A DNA stretch of 64,000 nt, from NCBI GenBank assembly GCA_033439295.1, contig JAVTLE010000011.1:1798082-1862081 (forward strand), read 5' to 3'. The translations under genes and the position numbers were made by a program. This DNA comes from Deuterostichococcus epilithicus. Lineage: Eukaryota > Chlorophyta > Trebouxiophyceae > Prasiolales > Stichococcaceae. Below the pieces are notes generated by a model, which saw only the letters and a list, made by a program, of their open reading frames with translations, was not told the origin of the DNA and searched no databases. Positions 10,542 through 22,600 of this stretch are shown piece after piece (the first letter of the stretch is position 1; every line of letters starts with the position of its first letter).

Positions 10542-13500
10542 TCACACGCCGCCGCCGCCACCAACAGCGCTGTCGATGTCCTCTAGGCGGGAGAGGATGT
10601 CGGCGAATGACGGCCGTGAAGCCGGAGCGGGCGCCCAGCAGGTGCGGGTGAGGGCCGCCAGCGGCGACGGCGTTGCGCTGGGAATCTCAGGCCGCAGCCC
10701 CCGGTTCATGACCGCCAGCGCCGCCTGCAGGTTGACACGAGAGGGTAGTGGTCAAGTCCTGCTTCGTTCCAGGTTGCCGCCGGCAATGCTGGGACGTGAC
10801 AGCATCACGCTGTATGTCCATCACATGACCGCCAGCGCCGCCTATAGGCAGAATCGCCGCCCAATCACTTCGAAGGCTGATGCTGGTTTGCGGCAGCTCT
10901 GAAACCAGCTTGAAGGCCTCTTCAGGCAGCATTGGGCGATATGGAGCGAATGGGAAGGTCGTTGTCAAGGCAATCGTGCCTGCATGCCGGAGAGCCCCGG
11001 GTACGGCAGCGCCCGCGCACACATTTCCCACAAAACCACGCCAAAAGAGTACACGTCCGCCTGCAGCATAAAACTTTAGGGTTTGCAACACCTCCACGAG
11101 TTCCGCAAGGTCGTGCAGCCAGTGGCTTGCGCGGCACAGCGTCACCCCGCCCCGCAAACACAGGCCACGGCTCGGGCGTGGCTGTGACTCACTGCGCTGA
11201 CAAGCAGGCAGGCGACTGAACAGGTATCACGAGGACGCGTAGGCGTTGGCAATGAAACAATAAATAAATAAAAAATACATAAATAAAATGGCAAGCACAC
11301 CTTCTCGGAGTAGCGCTGGTGGCCCAACACCTCGGGCGCCATGTATTCGTAAGTCCCAAGGCCGCCCGTCTGCATCCACCAACACCAGACCTCAGCCCTC
11401 GAAACAACGTTTCGTTGGTCATCCAGGCTGCCCGTCGAGGCGGTCGAATACACCACGTGTCAGAGTGACCTTGGCGGCGCAGCACGAATGCTCGGAAACG
11501 TCGATCGATGCACACACACGAGGCATCGCAGGTGGCCGAGACACAGCACCGCGGCTTTCACAGAAAGGCAAGCTCGAGCAGCAAGGACTGCCGCACCATG
11601 GTGTTGAGGTCGGCCATGACGCGCGACAGCCCGAAGTCGGCGACGCGAACCGTCCAGTCCGCCTCCACCAGGAGGTTGCCTTCACGGCAGCGATCCTGGA
11701 TCGGTGACTTTGAACAGAAGAACGGAGCAGGCACCTCGGGCAGGATTAGAGGTGCGTGCCAAGCCGTTGGCGCACATGTGCACAACGGGCAGGACTGCGG
11801 CATGGGCGCAGCTGGGCACTCGAAAGGTGCCCCCGAGAGGGTGCACGAGTCCGAATGCTGCATGCGGACTGGAGACCACAGCGGCCGGTCTGTTGTCTAG
11901 TGGCAGAGACCCGGAGGTGAGCATCCCAAGTCTGGTGCAGGAACGGACTGTCAGTGTCGGAAGGCTGCCGCCAGAGGCGCTCCAAGGAGGCGCTTTCGGG
12001 GGGAGCCCTTGCTGGACGCGGGAGCAAGGGGGGGCGGGGCCGCTGGGGACGGCACCTGGCTTCAGGTCGCGGTGCAGGATGTGGCAGGCGTGCAGGTGGG
12101 CCATGCCACGGGCGGCGCCCAGTGCCAGGTGCACGATGTGGCGCCAGCTCAGCTGCAGCCCCGGCGAGTGCAGCAGCCCGTACAGCGAGCCTGCGGGTGC
12201 CAGGAGCCAGGGTCTGGGTTTCAGGCGAGCGGCACGAGCGTGCCAAGCGCGCCCCGGAAGGGTCGGGAACCAGGCGTCAGGTGCTTCCCAGAGGGAGTCG
12301 AGTGCTTGCCCTCCTCATGCAAGCTGTGGTGGGCGCAGGCCCGGTCAGCCACGCCGGGCGCAGTCTGGCAGGACCAGGCTCCGAAGGCCGCTGCCCAGCG
12401 GCGCTGCGCAGGCGGCCGGCGGCAGACATGCAGACAGGTTCCTGGGACACCAAGCTCTACAAATGCAGTCAAAGGGCAGGCAACACCTGCGCAACACACA
12501 CGGAGACGGGTACCGAAGGCTCCCTGGGCTGGGAGTGCGGCGCCGGCAGCCAGCGGAACCGCGGAAGCCATTTGCGTGCGATGGACGAACACACCCTTCA
12601 TGATGGCGCAGGAGAGTCGCGCCCCCGGCGCAGAAGGGGGAGACAAGGGCCAGACGCAGCGGCGCAGTGCGGGGGGCTGGCAACAGCTTGTAAAAAGAGT
12701 GATTGACTCGCACCCCGGGCACAGAAGGGGGTGATGAGCGCCAGCCGCGGCGGCGCGGTGCATGCCGCCAGCAGCGGCAGCACGTGCGGGTGCGGCGGCA
12801 GCGACGCCATCGTCGCGATCTCCCGCCGGAACTCTGCGATCAGCATACCGTCCAGCGGCGCATGCTGGCTGGCGATCTTGACGGCCACCGCCGCGCCGCG
12901 CCACTGCCCAGCGTACACCTGTAGAGGCGTCCAGCGAGGTTTCTAAGTGCTGAGGATGAATGAACCGATTCTCAGGAGGCCATAAACGGTCGCTGCTTTC
13001 CCATTACCATCTGGCTGCCAAAACCACCAGCGCACCACGGGCATGCTGCATCTCGTGTCGTGGCGCTGTTGCCTGCAGCTTGTTTACTGAATGCCAAATG
13101 AGCAGCGCGGCACTCGGGAGAGCAGGGACCTTGGGGGGCATCATTTCCCGGCAAGTGTTTCAGGCGGCTAGGTGGCAAAAGGCTTTTTGAGCGCGCCCAC
13201 CCGACCAAAGCCGCCCTCGCCGATCTGGCGTCCGAATGCCAGCTGCTGAAGGTCCACCTCGTCGATGCGGCGCGCCAGCGGCGGCAGCTTCCAGCTTCCG
13301 GCTTCCGGCTGCCGGCCCTCTTGTGGCTGCGCCAGCTGCGGCAGCCTTGCGTCCGCCTGCCGGCCCTGTTGCGGCTGCGCCTGCTGCGGCGGCGGCTGCG
13401 ACGGCGGCGCCGGCAGCGCCACCACCACATCCAGTGGCAGCGACACTACAGCCGGAGCTGCGCCTGCAAGCACCGGCAAGGCAGATGCAGGCAGATGTGG

Positions 13501-14582
13501 CATCATGAGGGCTGATCTGGTGCTGACAACTGCTGCACCCGTCCAGGTTTCGCTTTGGACGGCAGCATTGCTAGTAATAGCTACGTGGCGTACCATTTGC
13601 ATCATTGGCCGGATCTGCAAGCCTGAGGGTCGCCATGCGGCCATCCTTTTAGGGAACGAGAGCCAAAGCCACACCGCTTGCGGCAACCATCTCCGAGAAT
13701 GTTGCCACCGCCTCGCCAGCGGATGGTGGCAGCGGTGCGATGCCAGCCGCGGAACTCGTCGGTTCGCCCTCTAAGCTGCCGCTGCTGTCTCCGCCAATGC
13801 CAGGATCATCCACGTCGCCAGCGTCGGCAGTTGCCGCGGCCGCTGCCGCCGCCCTCGTGCTGCGGTGCTGGTCCCCAAATGAGCTGCTCAACTGCAGGTC
13901 TGCGGCAAGGGCCCTGGAGCCTAAATTCTGGAGACTGGCCCGCGGCTCTGCGCCCTCGCTGGCGCGCCGCATGACCGCCCAGCCAGGCTGCTGCGCCAGC
14001 CTGCCTGCTGCCGCCATCGCTGTCTCTGGGCTGGCGACAAACGGCGCAGACATCTGCTGCGATGAAGCATCCTCCCGCGTGGGCTGCTGCTGAACAGTGC
14101 CATGCTGGGCTGACGCTGCTGGTGGCAGCCCCTGCCTCGGCGGCAGGAAGCCAGTGTCTGGCCGCCGTCTAGAAGCGGTCGTGATGGCTTCTGGCGGCTG
14201 CGCTGGTGAAAAGTCGTCCCAGGACTGCTCCCGCCCAAGCTGCGCCGTGCTCGTCGACTGCAGCCGGCCACCGGCCCTGGCGCCTTGCGCCTGCGCCTTG
14301 CCCCCTGGTGACTCCTTCGGGGACCTGTCTGCTGCTGTCCTGTCCGATGCTAGCATCGCCGTTGGCGACCTGTCCGTGCGGCGCTGCTGGGTGGGCTGCA
14401 GCGGCGCTGTCGGTGCCGGTACCGGCGGCTGCACAGTCTGGCGCGGCACTGCCAGCCGGGGTTGCAGGTCGCTCCAGGCAGCAGCGGCAAATGCCAGCCC
14501 CTGCCGCGGTGGCGCCCACTGCGGAGGCCCCAACTGCGCCGGCACAGCACGCATATATCCTGGCGGCGGCTGCGGCTGGCAG

Positions 14583-14623
<41 letters not shown>

Positions 14624-15695
14624 CTGCTGCTGGTGCGCATGCTGCTGCTGGTGGTGGTGGTGGTGGTGATGATGATGATATGGCACCTGATGATACTGCT
14701 GGTAGGGCGCATGGGGGTGCTGTTGCTGTGCTGCTGCGTGCTGCGGCGGCGCCGCCAAAAGGTCCGAGACAGTCAGCACCACGTGCTGCGACTGCTGTGG
14801 CATGCTGCTCGGCTGCCCGCCGCCCTGGAATACCCATGAACAGTCTCCTCTTCGGTCGAGAACAGCAGCAGGTATGTTCTGGTGTCATGTCAGTGCGAGT
14901 TTGTTTGCAGGTCATGGTCGAAGGACACAGGACAAAGCTTGAGGCATCGCCCACCACAGGTTGCGTGCGGCCGAGCAGCGGCAGCTGGAAGCAGCTGCCG
15001 CCGGCCTCCATGCGCGCCAGCTGCTGCTCCTGCACGCGTGTTCAAGACGCTTGCAGAACCCTCGTGGAGGTCTCGAAAAAATCTACATGCATGTGCAAGG
15101 GCCTGCTTGAGCAGGAGGCGATCCCGAAATCCGGCTGCATCAACTATCTTCTGCGTGTGCACTGGCCGCGCGCTGCACGACCCAAAAAGGGCAATGCTTC
15201 CAAATCGATGGCCTTGGCCGGTCAGTCTCCAGACTCGGCGGCCAAGCTATGGTCACACCTGCTGCCAGTCCTCCCCGCCTGCGGCCTACCTGCAGGTAGG
15301 AGGCGGCTCCCGAGAGTGCCGCGGGGTGCTGCGCCAGCGTGCAGCGCCCCGGCGGGGGCAGTGCGTGCGTCGCGCCGCCCGCAAAGCCATAGCCGCCCGA
15401 TCCGTACCCGCCGCCATATGGGTACTTTGGGGAGAACATGTCATCGTCCTGCACACGGCCATCAGCTGATGGAGTTTCAGCCAGGTGCGAGGAATGCGAC
15501 CAGTGCACATCAGCATCGGCCGGGGTGGCCCACCTTCTTGGCGGCCTCGTACAGGTGCTGCGCAGCCCCCGGCGACAGCTGCAGGCAGCAGTCGAGCAGG
15601 CCGTGCAGGGCCTCATGCACGGCAGTGCCGCCCGCCTCCAGGACCTCTAATGCGCGCGCGGCCGTCGCGCGCTCCCACGGCTGCCAGCCGTCCAT
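10542..15695 (-). CDS. Raf-like (CTR1/EDR1-type) protein kinase with polyQ/polyH region
   Basis: Eleven exons on the minus strand: 15695-15534, 15448-15290, 15029-14934, 14824-13675, 13463-13201, 12918-12714, 12190-12056, 11679-11597, 11369-11301, 11060-10980 and 10724-10542. All are in phase, giving about 861 residues. The first ~585 residues are disordered, with a polyHis/polyGln tract encoded at about 14580-14690. The kinase domain is complete: glycine loop IGEGGFGRV, VAVKIA lysine, HRDLKPGNLL, DFG (VADFGLSRVM), TYEYMAPEV, ADVYSFGVVLWEM, and LTRTCWAPAPASRPSFADIL. These are tyrosine-kinase-like features of plant Raf-type MAPKKKs (ethylene, stress and sugar signalling). A true MAPKKK role is inference. 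The next-to-last intron has a GC donor (cag/gcacga). The donor at 14934 is weak. Confidence 0.88.
10822..10848 (-). repeat. Copy of the Raf-like kinase last-exon start
   Basis: The block catgaccgccagcgccgcct occurs at 10707-10726 (start of the true last exon, GCGGCGCTGGCGGTCATG on the minus strand) and again at 10824-10843 in the preceding intron, each beside an acceptor-like cag/tag. Confidence 0.8.
12604..12665 (-). repeat. Copy of the Raf-like kinase N-lobe exon 3' end
   Basis: On the minus strand this reads APRTAPLRLALVSPFCAGG, beside ACTAPPRLALITPFCARG at the end of the exon ending at 12714. It lies in the intron immediately downstream. A weaker third copy may lie at about 12360-12430. 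Confidence 0.75.
14580..14690 (-). repeat. Coding CTG/GTG repeat (polyGln and polyHis)
   Basis: A run of CTG units followed by GTG/GAT units on the plus strand. On the minus strand it is translated as 12 Gln plus nearby Gln runs and 9 consecutive His in the kinase's N-terminal region. Confidence 0.9.
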
Positions 15696-16601
15696 CGCGA
15701 GCGGCGCCCGCGCTGTGTCAGGTGTGCGCCTCAGGGTTGGCGGAACCAGCGGACTTGGTGAGTTTGCCGCCCTGCCTCGGCACGAGGCGTGGGTTCAACC
15801 TTAGCGGTGCATGATCCGTGGAGCCCGATCTTATATTCGATGGTCCACATCTTCACCGCGCCTCGACATCTGCCTGCCACTGCACCGTGGTGCGCAGCAC
15901 GGCGGTGGAGCACCTGTGGTGCCGTCAGCTCGAGTGCGCCTTGACCATGTCAACAGACCGCGAAAGCAAACATTTGAGGGACCGTGCAAGCAGATGCTGC
16001 AACAGGGGCAAAGCGGCTTGAGAACCCCAAAATGCAGTCGCACTGTTCGGAGTCAGACCAGTCAGACTCCTCGACGCACTGGCCGTGTGTGGTGAATTTA
16101 AACAAACGCCGCGCGTCACTGTATTCAGGACTTGCAAGTGATGTCACGCTGCTCATTTGAGAATGAGCAGCTTGTATCGATCAGGGTAAGGCAGACTGCA
16201 CGGCGTCGTTCGTTCTGGAGTTCCCCCAAACCCTGTCCGGACACATGCACGACTTTCCAGATTGCAGCGCAACGCCAGGCCAGATCGCGCCGTTGCAATC
16301 CTGCAAACTACTGTCTTGTCGCACGTCGGATCGTCTGTCGATTTCGGGGCACCCCTCCCTGAGCAACACATACTGCTTCCTGTAGCTTCGGTCAGATCGA
16401 GCGGGTGCTACAGTAGGCGACTACGACTTCGACTATGCCGTTGAGACGATTCGGCATGAGAAGCACCGATGCGATGCTGACTGTCACGCTGGTGCCCTGG
16501 CTCTGAACAGGACTTTCATTATGGTGGCCATCCTGGTCAGCTGACCCAGCGACCGTCTTGTGCAAGACATTGCCCGGCAGCAGCAACAACAGCAACTGCT
16601 C
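15696..16601. promoter_or_regulatory. Divergent intergenic region, Raf-like kinase / IRE1
   Basis: About 900 bases between outward-facing starts. It must contain the IRE1 promoter. I see no clear ER-stress element and no coding frame with homology. Confidence 0.4.
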
Positions 16602-19600
16602 ATGAGGCGCCTGTGGGGACTGTTTGTGATCACCGCTAGCCTGCTGAGCCTCTCGACGGCGCTGCCAGCGTCGACACAGCTGCATGTCGACGCCGGCAGA
16701 AGCGGCAATGCTGCTCAGGCGGGGCCCGATTTCCCCAGAAAGCTCAGCACGGCGTCAGATCAGGAGTACGAAAAGGCGCTGGCGCTGCGCGGGGATGATC
16801 ATATGGCCGAAGGGTGGGTACAAGACGCTATTCTGGGCGCGCACCGTCCCGGAAAGGGCTCCTGCACATCGCCATCCCAGTCTCTGTGCACGCCACGGCA
16901 GGCTTACTCCTCCAGCGCACAATCGGGAGAAATGAGCTCGGTGTTGTGCACCCCGCGCTGCGCCGCAGGATCGGCCTCCTGGTGCCGGCCCTGCTCGCCG
17001 TCCGCTTGTCGTCTCTGACGCGGCAAATCCCACGCAGGCTGCCGGCGCCGCTGCTGGTCAGCCTGCTGGACGGCAGCGTGGCGGCCGTGGACGAGGTCTC
17101 GGGCCGCAAGCTGTGGACATATGACACGGGCACCGCTCTGGTGTCCAACAAGGCAGGGCCTCTTTCGCCGCCTTTGGGTCGTGGACATGCTTGCAGCCGG
17201 GCATTGAAACACGGGAAGGTCTCTAGTCTGGGATCCGTTGAGCATGGCAGAGGCCCAAATCGTACCTTGCGCAGCGCGCATCATGGTCTGCAGCCCAGCG
17301 GCATGCATGCTGGCGAGGGCGGCCGTGGGCATGCGCTGCGCTGCATGGGCTGAGCATGACCGCAGCATGCTTGCGGCCTGCAGGGCGTGAGCGTGGCGCA
17401 GGACGGAGCGCAGTCCACCGTGCTGCCCGGCGCGGACGGCAGCCTGTATGCGTACCGCCACGAAGACCAGATGTACGAGGTGGGCCGCTGCTGTGCGTTT
17501 TCCTGCAGCACCAAGAGATAGCGCACAACAGCAGGAGAGTCCACAGCGAGGAGGTCTGGCCGCAGCCGGGAGCATGGCTGGAGGGTGCGGCGACGCACGG
17601 ACATGCATTGCTCCTGCTGACTGCGCCTCCACTGCATGATGCTGCGGGACTGTGGCAGCAGTGAGCAGCTTCGTGTTGCAACACATGCCATGCTGTGTGC
17701 CGCACATACCGGCGGAGGCTAACTGTTGTAGTTCGGTTGCCACAGATTCTGACGGAAGCAATAGAGGACCTGGTGGGTGGCAACCCCGGGCAGCCTGGCC
17801 TTTGGCTCCTCGCTGCTGTTGGGTGCTGTGGATACTGAACAGCTGGAACAACACTTTCTGTCTGGGCACTGCCGCAGATCCTGGCCGAGACAATAGAGGA
17901 CCTGGTGGACGGGTCACCGGGCAGTCTGGCCTTTGACGGCTCCCTGCTGCTGGGCGCCAAGGACACCACGCTGTTCGTGCTGGATGTGAGAAGCGGGAAG
18001 TTGGTGGAGGAGGTGGCGGCGATCGGGGGCCGGCTGCTGCAGGTCGCGGCCATTCTAGGTGCGTTTTGGGGCCGCCGGCGGCCGCGTGTACTGCAGGCGG
18101 GTATGCAGGCGGGTATGCCTTGCGAATTACGAGGTCACCTGTGGAAGCGATGAGAGAGGCTGGCTTTGGATGTCGCGACGGCCGGCAGAGTGTTCGTCTG
18201 CACTGACAGGCTGTGATGTTAGCCATGTCGGTGCTCGAGCAGTTGTGCCACCTCTGTCTATGCTTAACTTGGGACACGCAGCGATTGGCCGTGCATTGCC
18301 GGCATGGCTGAGTGGGCGGCCACGCTGCCTGGTCATCGTAATCGTCTTCAATATGGACGAGCCCAACGATGTAATGGCGGTGCAGCGACTAGGCTGCCTG
18401 CTCAAGGATGGCACACCCCGAAGCTGCAACATGCAGACATGCAGATCTTGCAAATGATGGAGCTGCGAACCTCGGGGAGGAGTCAGAGCCAGACATCACC
18501 AAGGCGGTGGAGGGACGGCTTACCGGCTTGCAATTAGGACGACATGATCTGACCAAGCACTGCTGTGCATGTGCAGACCCCGGGGAGGAGCCGGACCCGG
18601 ACAAGTCGCCGGGCGCGGCGGCGCTCGCGGCCGGCAGCGGCGTCCTGGTTGCGCGCTCAAACTGGCATGTGCACAGCCTCGGGCGCGGCGGCGGCGTGCG
18701 CTGGAACGTCACATTCGGCCGTGTGCAGCAGCTGTCGCTGCCGGCGCTGCGGGCGCTCGTCGATGACATGGACATGCCCTTCCCGCACTCGCGTGAGACA
18801 GCTTGACGATGACAAACCTGTCCGGATATACTGCTGGGGCATCTCCTGATGCGGCAACGACTTTGGGGCACTTTGGTGCTTTGCCGCCCGAGTTTGTGGG
18901 AGCCATCTTCGATTCGATGTTCCGCCCCGTCCGTTCTGCCTTACCTGCGTCGTGCATCTGACGCCGGACGCCTGCCCTGCCGCAGAGACGCCGGGCCTGC
19001 TGATCGGCCCCCAAAATTCGCTGCTGTGCTTTGACCCGCGCTCGGGGCTGCAGCGCTGGTCCACAGCCTTCGATGCCCCGCTGGTGTCCGCCTTCCCGGG
19101 CGGCAGCGCCGTCAACATGCTGCCTGGTGCGTCCACACGCCGAAAACCCTAAACCCTAAAACAAAGCTGGAAAATAGCCCTGACGGTTGCATGGCATCCT
19201 TTCCTGCAGGATGCCTCACCAACACCGTGCAGACGGCAGTTGGAGGTAGCAGAGTCGGCGCCTTGCGCGTCCGTTGTTGCCCAAGTCCACCTACAATGCT
19301 GAACCGTCCACAGCACAGCAGGCTTGCCACTCGCAACCCGTACACCTCCGTCCTCGATGAGCCGCAACCGTCCGGCATGCTGCAGGCCCAAACCACGAGC
19401 TGCCGGATGAAGACTTGGGGCGCATTTGGGTGGGGCAGCTGCCCGGCAGCGGCGCGCTGTACGCACTTCCAGCTTCTTACTACGGATTCGACTTCCCGGA
19501 CGCCTGCCCGACGGGCGTCGGCAAGGCCGAAGGCGGCGGCGGCGGCGGCAGTAAGGGCGGCGGCGAGTGCGCCGACAGAGCGCTGCCAGCCTCAGCATGG

Positions 19601-22600
19601 GACGCCAGCGGCAGGTGCGATGCCGCAGCAGGTGCAAGGGGCTCGATGGGTTGGGAGCTCCTAGTGGCGTGACACGCTGCCTGTGGTTGCTGCTGGAGGT
19701 TTTAGATTTTGGGTTCACGGGTATCTGTTCTGGTTGCTCCCCAGAGGCAGAGCAACTGCAGCGCTTCCTCTGGATCAGTGTCGCCCCCCAGAGGCAGAAC
19801 CGGATTCGCTGCTTGGTGGTGCCACCGAGCTCGCACCTGAGCACGCTGGCGTCCGGCTGCGTGCAGGCGCGTGGTCGGCAATGAAAGCTTTTTCGGTCCT
19901 GGCGTGCCGCTGGGAGTGCACGAGGTAAGCCTCTCCTTCGCTGTTTGATCCCACCCATTTTCCGACTGCACAGCACATGCGCCAGCACATCGCACGGTGT
20001 CGGTGCCCTCCTGTGATGCAACAAGACCAGGTCTTGCACGATGTGACCGCAGGTGAGCGCAGCGACACAGGCGGGCCTGGCGCTGCCCGTCGGCCGCGGC
20101 TCGCCTTATGGCTACCAGGTACACCTCAGCCTGACAGCTCCTCGTGTCGAGGAATTGCAAGTCCTCGTGGCTTCCTGGGCTCCTAGTCTGCACGGAACAA
20201 CACAGGGGCTCCTCGTGTACCCTGAAGGAATCAAGCAAGGTGTCACCCTTTCCTGAACCCGACCGGGCCACCACCCAGCCTTCACTCAAATGACGCTCAT
20301 TCCTGCGGCCAGTACCGGGAGGCGCCGCGGCTGCTGCCGCCGACAGACGAGGAGGCGGAGGCGTGGGCGGCGGCAGACGCCTACGGCGCCCTGCCCTTCG
20401 GTGGGCATCCGGCGCATGCCATATGCGTACAGCCTGATTTCGAAGTCGGACTCGTAGTCGAAGCTCGCTGTTGCACAGAATTTGTGAAGCCGCACTCGTG
20501 CTGCCGTGGACCCGCCATCTGTCCGCCGCTCATCACCAAGTCCATTGCGATCGAGGCCGGTCGTGACGCTGTGGGGGCATTGCCTCTGCTTGCCTGGAAG
20601 AGATGGCTGGAGCCACTGCTGCGACTGCATGGCTGGCAGGCATGTTGTCATGGTCCCTTGCTGGCTTCTGCACCAGAGCGCGCTTCACTTTTGCACAGGC
20701 TGGTCCTGGAAGAGCCTGGCGGGGGTGGTGCTGAGCATTGCCGCCGTGGCCGGCGTGCTGGCCGGCGTGGTTGCGGCGCTGACGGTGCTGCTCCTGGCGC
20801 GGCGGCGGGAGTCGGCGCAGGCGGTGGCGCGCCAGCCAGCCGCAGCAGTGCAGTTGCACCTGGCAGAATCAGTCTCGACGCAGGCGAGCGGCAAGGAACT
20901 GGTGCATCTGCACTCTGGCTGGCGAGGTGCTGAAATCACAGGCTGTTGGCTTTGAGCTTGGATTCAGATGATAAACCCTAGAGTGGGTTGGGAGCCCCAA
21001 CTGGAGAGCTTTGGTTGTGATGCAGGTCGGAAGGGAGACCGCAGAGCAGTTTGGCACTGCTGCGTCAGTGAATGGCGACGTGCCGAGGGTGGGTCCTCAC
21101 ATGGCAGTGCCTGTAGCTGGATCGCCTGCAATGCAACTGTTTGTAAGTCCATGCAGCTAGCAGTGTGGCCCTTGGTATTGTTCTGAGCCGCCAAAGTGCG
21201 GCATTGGTGTGTGCCCAATGTTTGCTTTCGTGCTGCATTCCGGAGTTCTTGTCTGCCATTCATGTCTGCGCCTACATCTGCAGAGGCGGCAGCGTCGGCG
21301 GAGGCAGCGGGGCAGCGGAAGAGGCGGCACGGCGGACGGCGCCTCGACCGAGCCCAGCCCCGGACCGTCCTCAGTCGCAGACAGCGATCCGTTCGGCTCA
21401 GACGAAGAGGTGCGTCCTGAGTGGCAAGACGTGGCACCGCCCGGTTCGGATGGGATTTTCACCTCACTGCGCATGCCGCTCAACCCTGGCCCCTGGCGGT
21501 AGAATCTCGGAGAAAGCATCGATGCGAGGCATTTCACTGAGCTCCACTGCCTGCCCCCGACTCGCAAGCAGGCAGAGGCAAATTCATTGGGGTCGCGCGT
21601 GTCAGAGCGCGGCTCGCTGTCAGGCTCGGCGCCGCGGCGCATCCGCACCAGCGACTCTGGCGGCGGCTCTGGCATTGACAGCTTCCGAGGCAGCAGGTGA
21701 TGATTCTGGGCAATCTGATTGGCAATGTGACGACAGGGTCTCCCGTTCCCGCCTTTCACCCAGAGCTGCTGACTCTACTCTCCACTCTGCTTGCTGCGGC
21801 ACTCGTTGCCACACACACGTCCAGCACTCAGCGGCATGCATCACGAGTAGCATGTCTCGGTTGCAAGTTGAAGGCCGACAGCCTCGTTGTTCGACATCAG
21901 GGGCGACGGCCACGACTCACGGCACAGCAGCTCCGGGCAGCGCAGCGGCGGCAGGGGCGGCAGCCAGGCAGGCGACGGCGGTCGCGACAGAGAAGGCGGC
22001 AGCCGCGGCGGCGCCGAGGCTGAGCCCCCGCCAGAGTCGCCGCGGACGCCGCTGCCGCCCGGCGTCACGCGCATTGGCCGCATGGAGGTGTGCTTGTCAG
22101 CACCCAGTGGTAATGTGTGGTGCCGGACTACATAAAGCTACATGAAGCTGCCCGTGTGGAGCTGTGACCCGGATGGGAATGCGACCATCAGGCCGCAGTC
22201 CCGTGTGCCTTACCTGCTATTGCTCTGACGACCCTCAGCGAATCACACCGGGCTCCAGCTCGGGGCAGCACTGCTGCAGGGCCACAGCCATGAGGGCTGG
22301 GGGACAAAGTCACTGGCTCCTCCCTGTGACGACTGCGCCCACTTCTAGGGCGACCGTACCGCAAGCCGGCACTCTAGCTTGCAGTTGCGGCTGTTCTCCT
22401 GCAGGCTTTGCACTGTCCGGTACTTGACATCATGCCAACAAACAGCGCGTTGCCCGCCCAGCTGGGCATGCACATGCTGGGCTTCGGTAGCGGCGCATCA
22501 TGGCGCTGGAGGGGGCAGCTAAACGGCCAGACGACTGCGCAATTGTTTGCACATATCACGTGATCTCTGTCAAGGTGGGCACGCGGGTGCTGGGCTATGG

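Noticed and set aside
15285-15300. 16-bp perfect palindrome at a kinase splice donor
   Set aside because: CCTACCTGCAGGTAGG is a natural outcome of a CAG/GTAGG donor beside a TACCTG codon pair. No second copy seen.
14206-15804. 532-codon plus-strand open frame, the longest in the window
   Set aside because: It lies antisense to four exons of the Raf-like kinase. Its Ala/Arg/Pro-rich translation follows from the GC bias, while the minus-strand frame has homology and phase support.
16904-18277. 457-codon minus-strand open frame inside IRE1
   Set aside because: Antisense shadow of IRE1 luminal exons. No homology, and the plus strand has conserved IRE1 exons with matching phases.
21165-22145. 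326-codon plus-strand open frame in IRE1 linker region
   Set aside because: It overlaps the juxtamembrane linker exons in another frame and has no conserved motif. The frames with acidic/Ser-rich linker sequence and good splice sites fit better.
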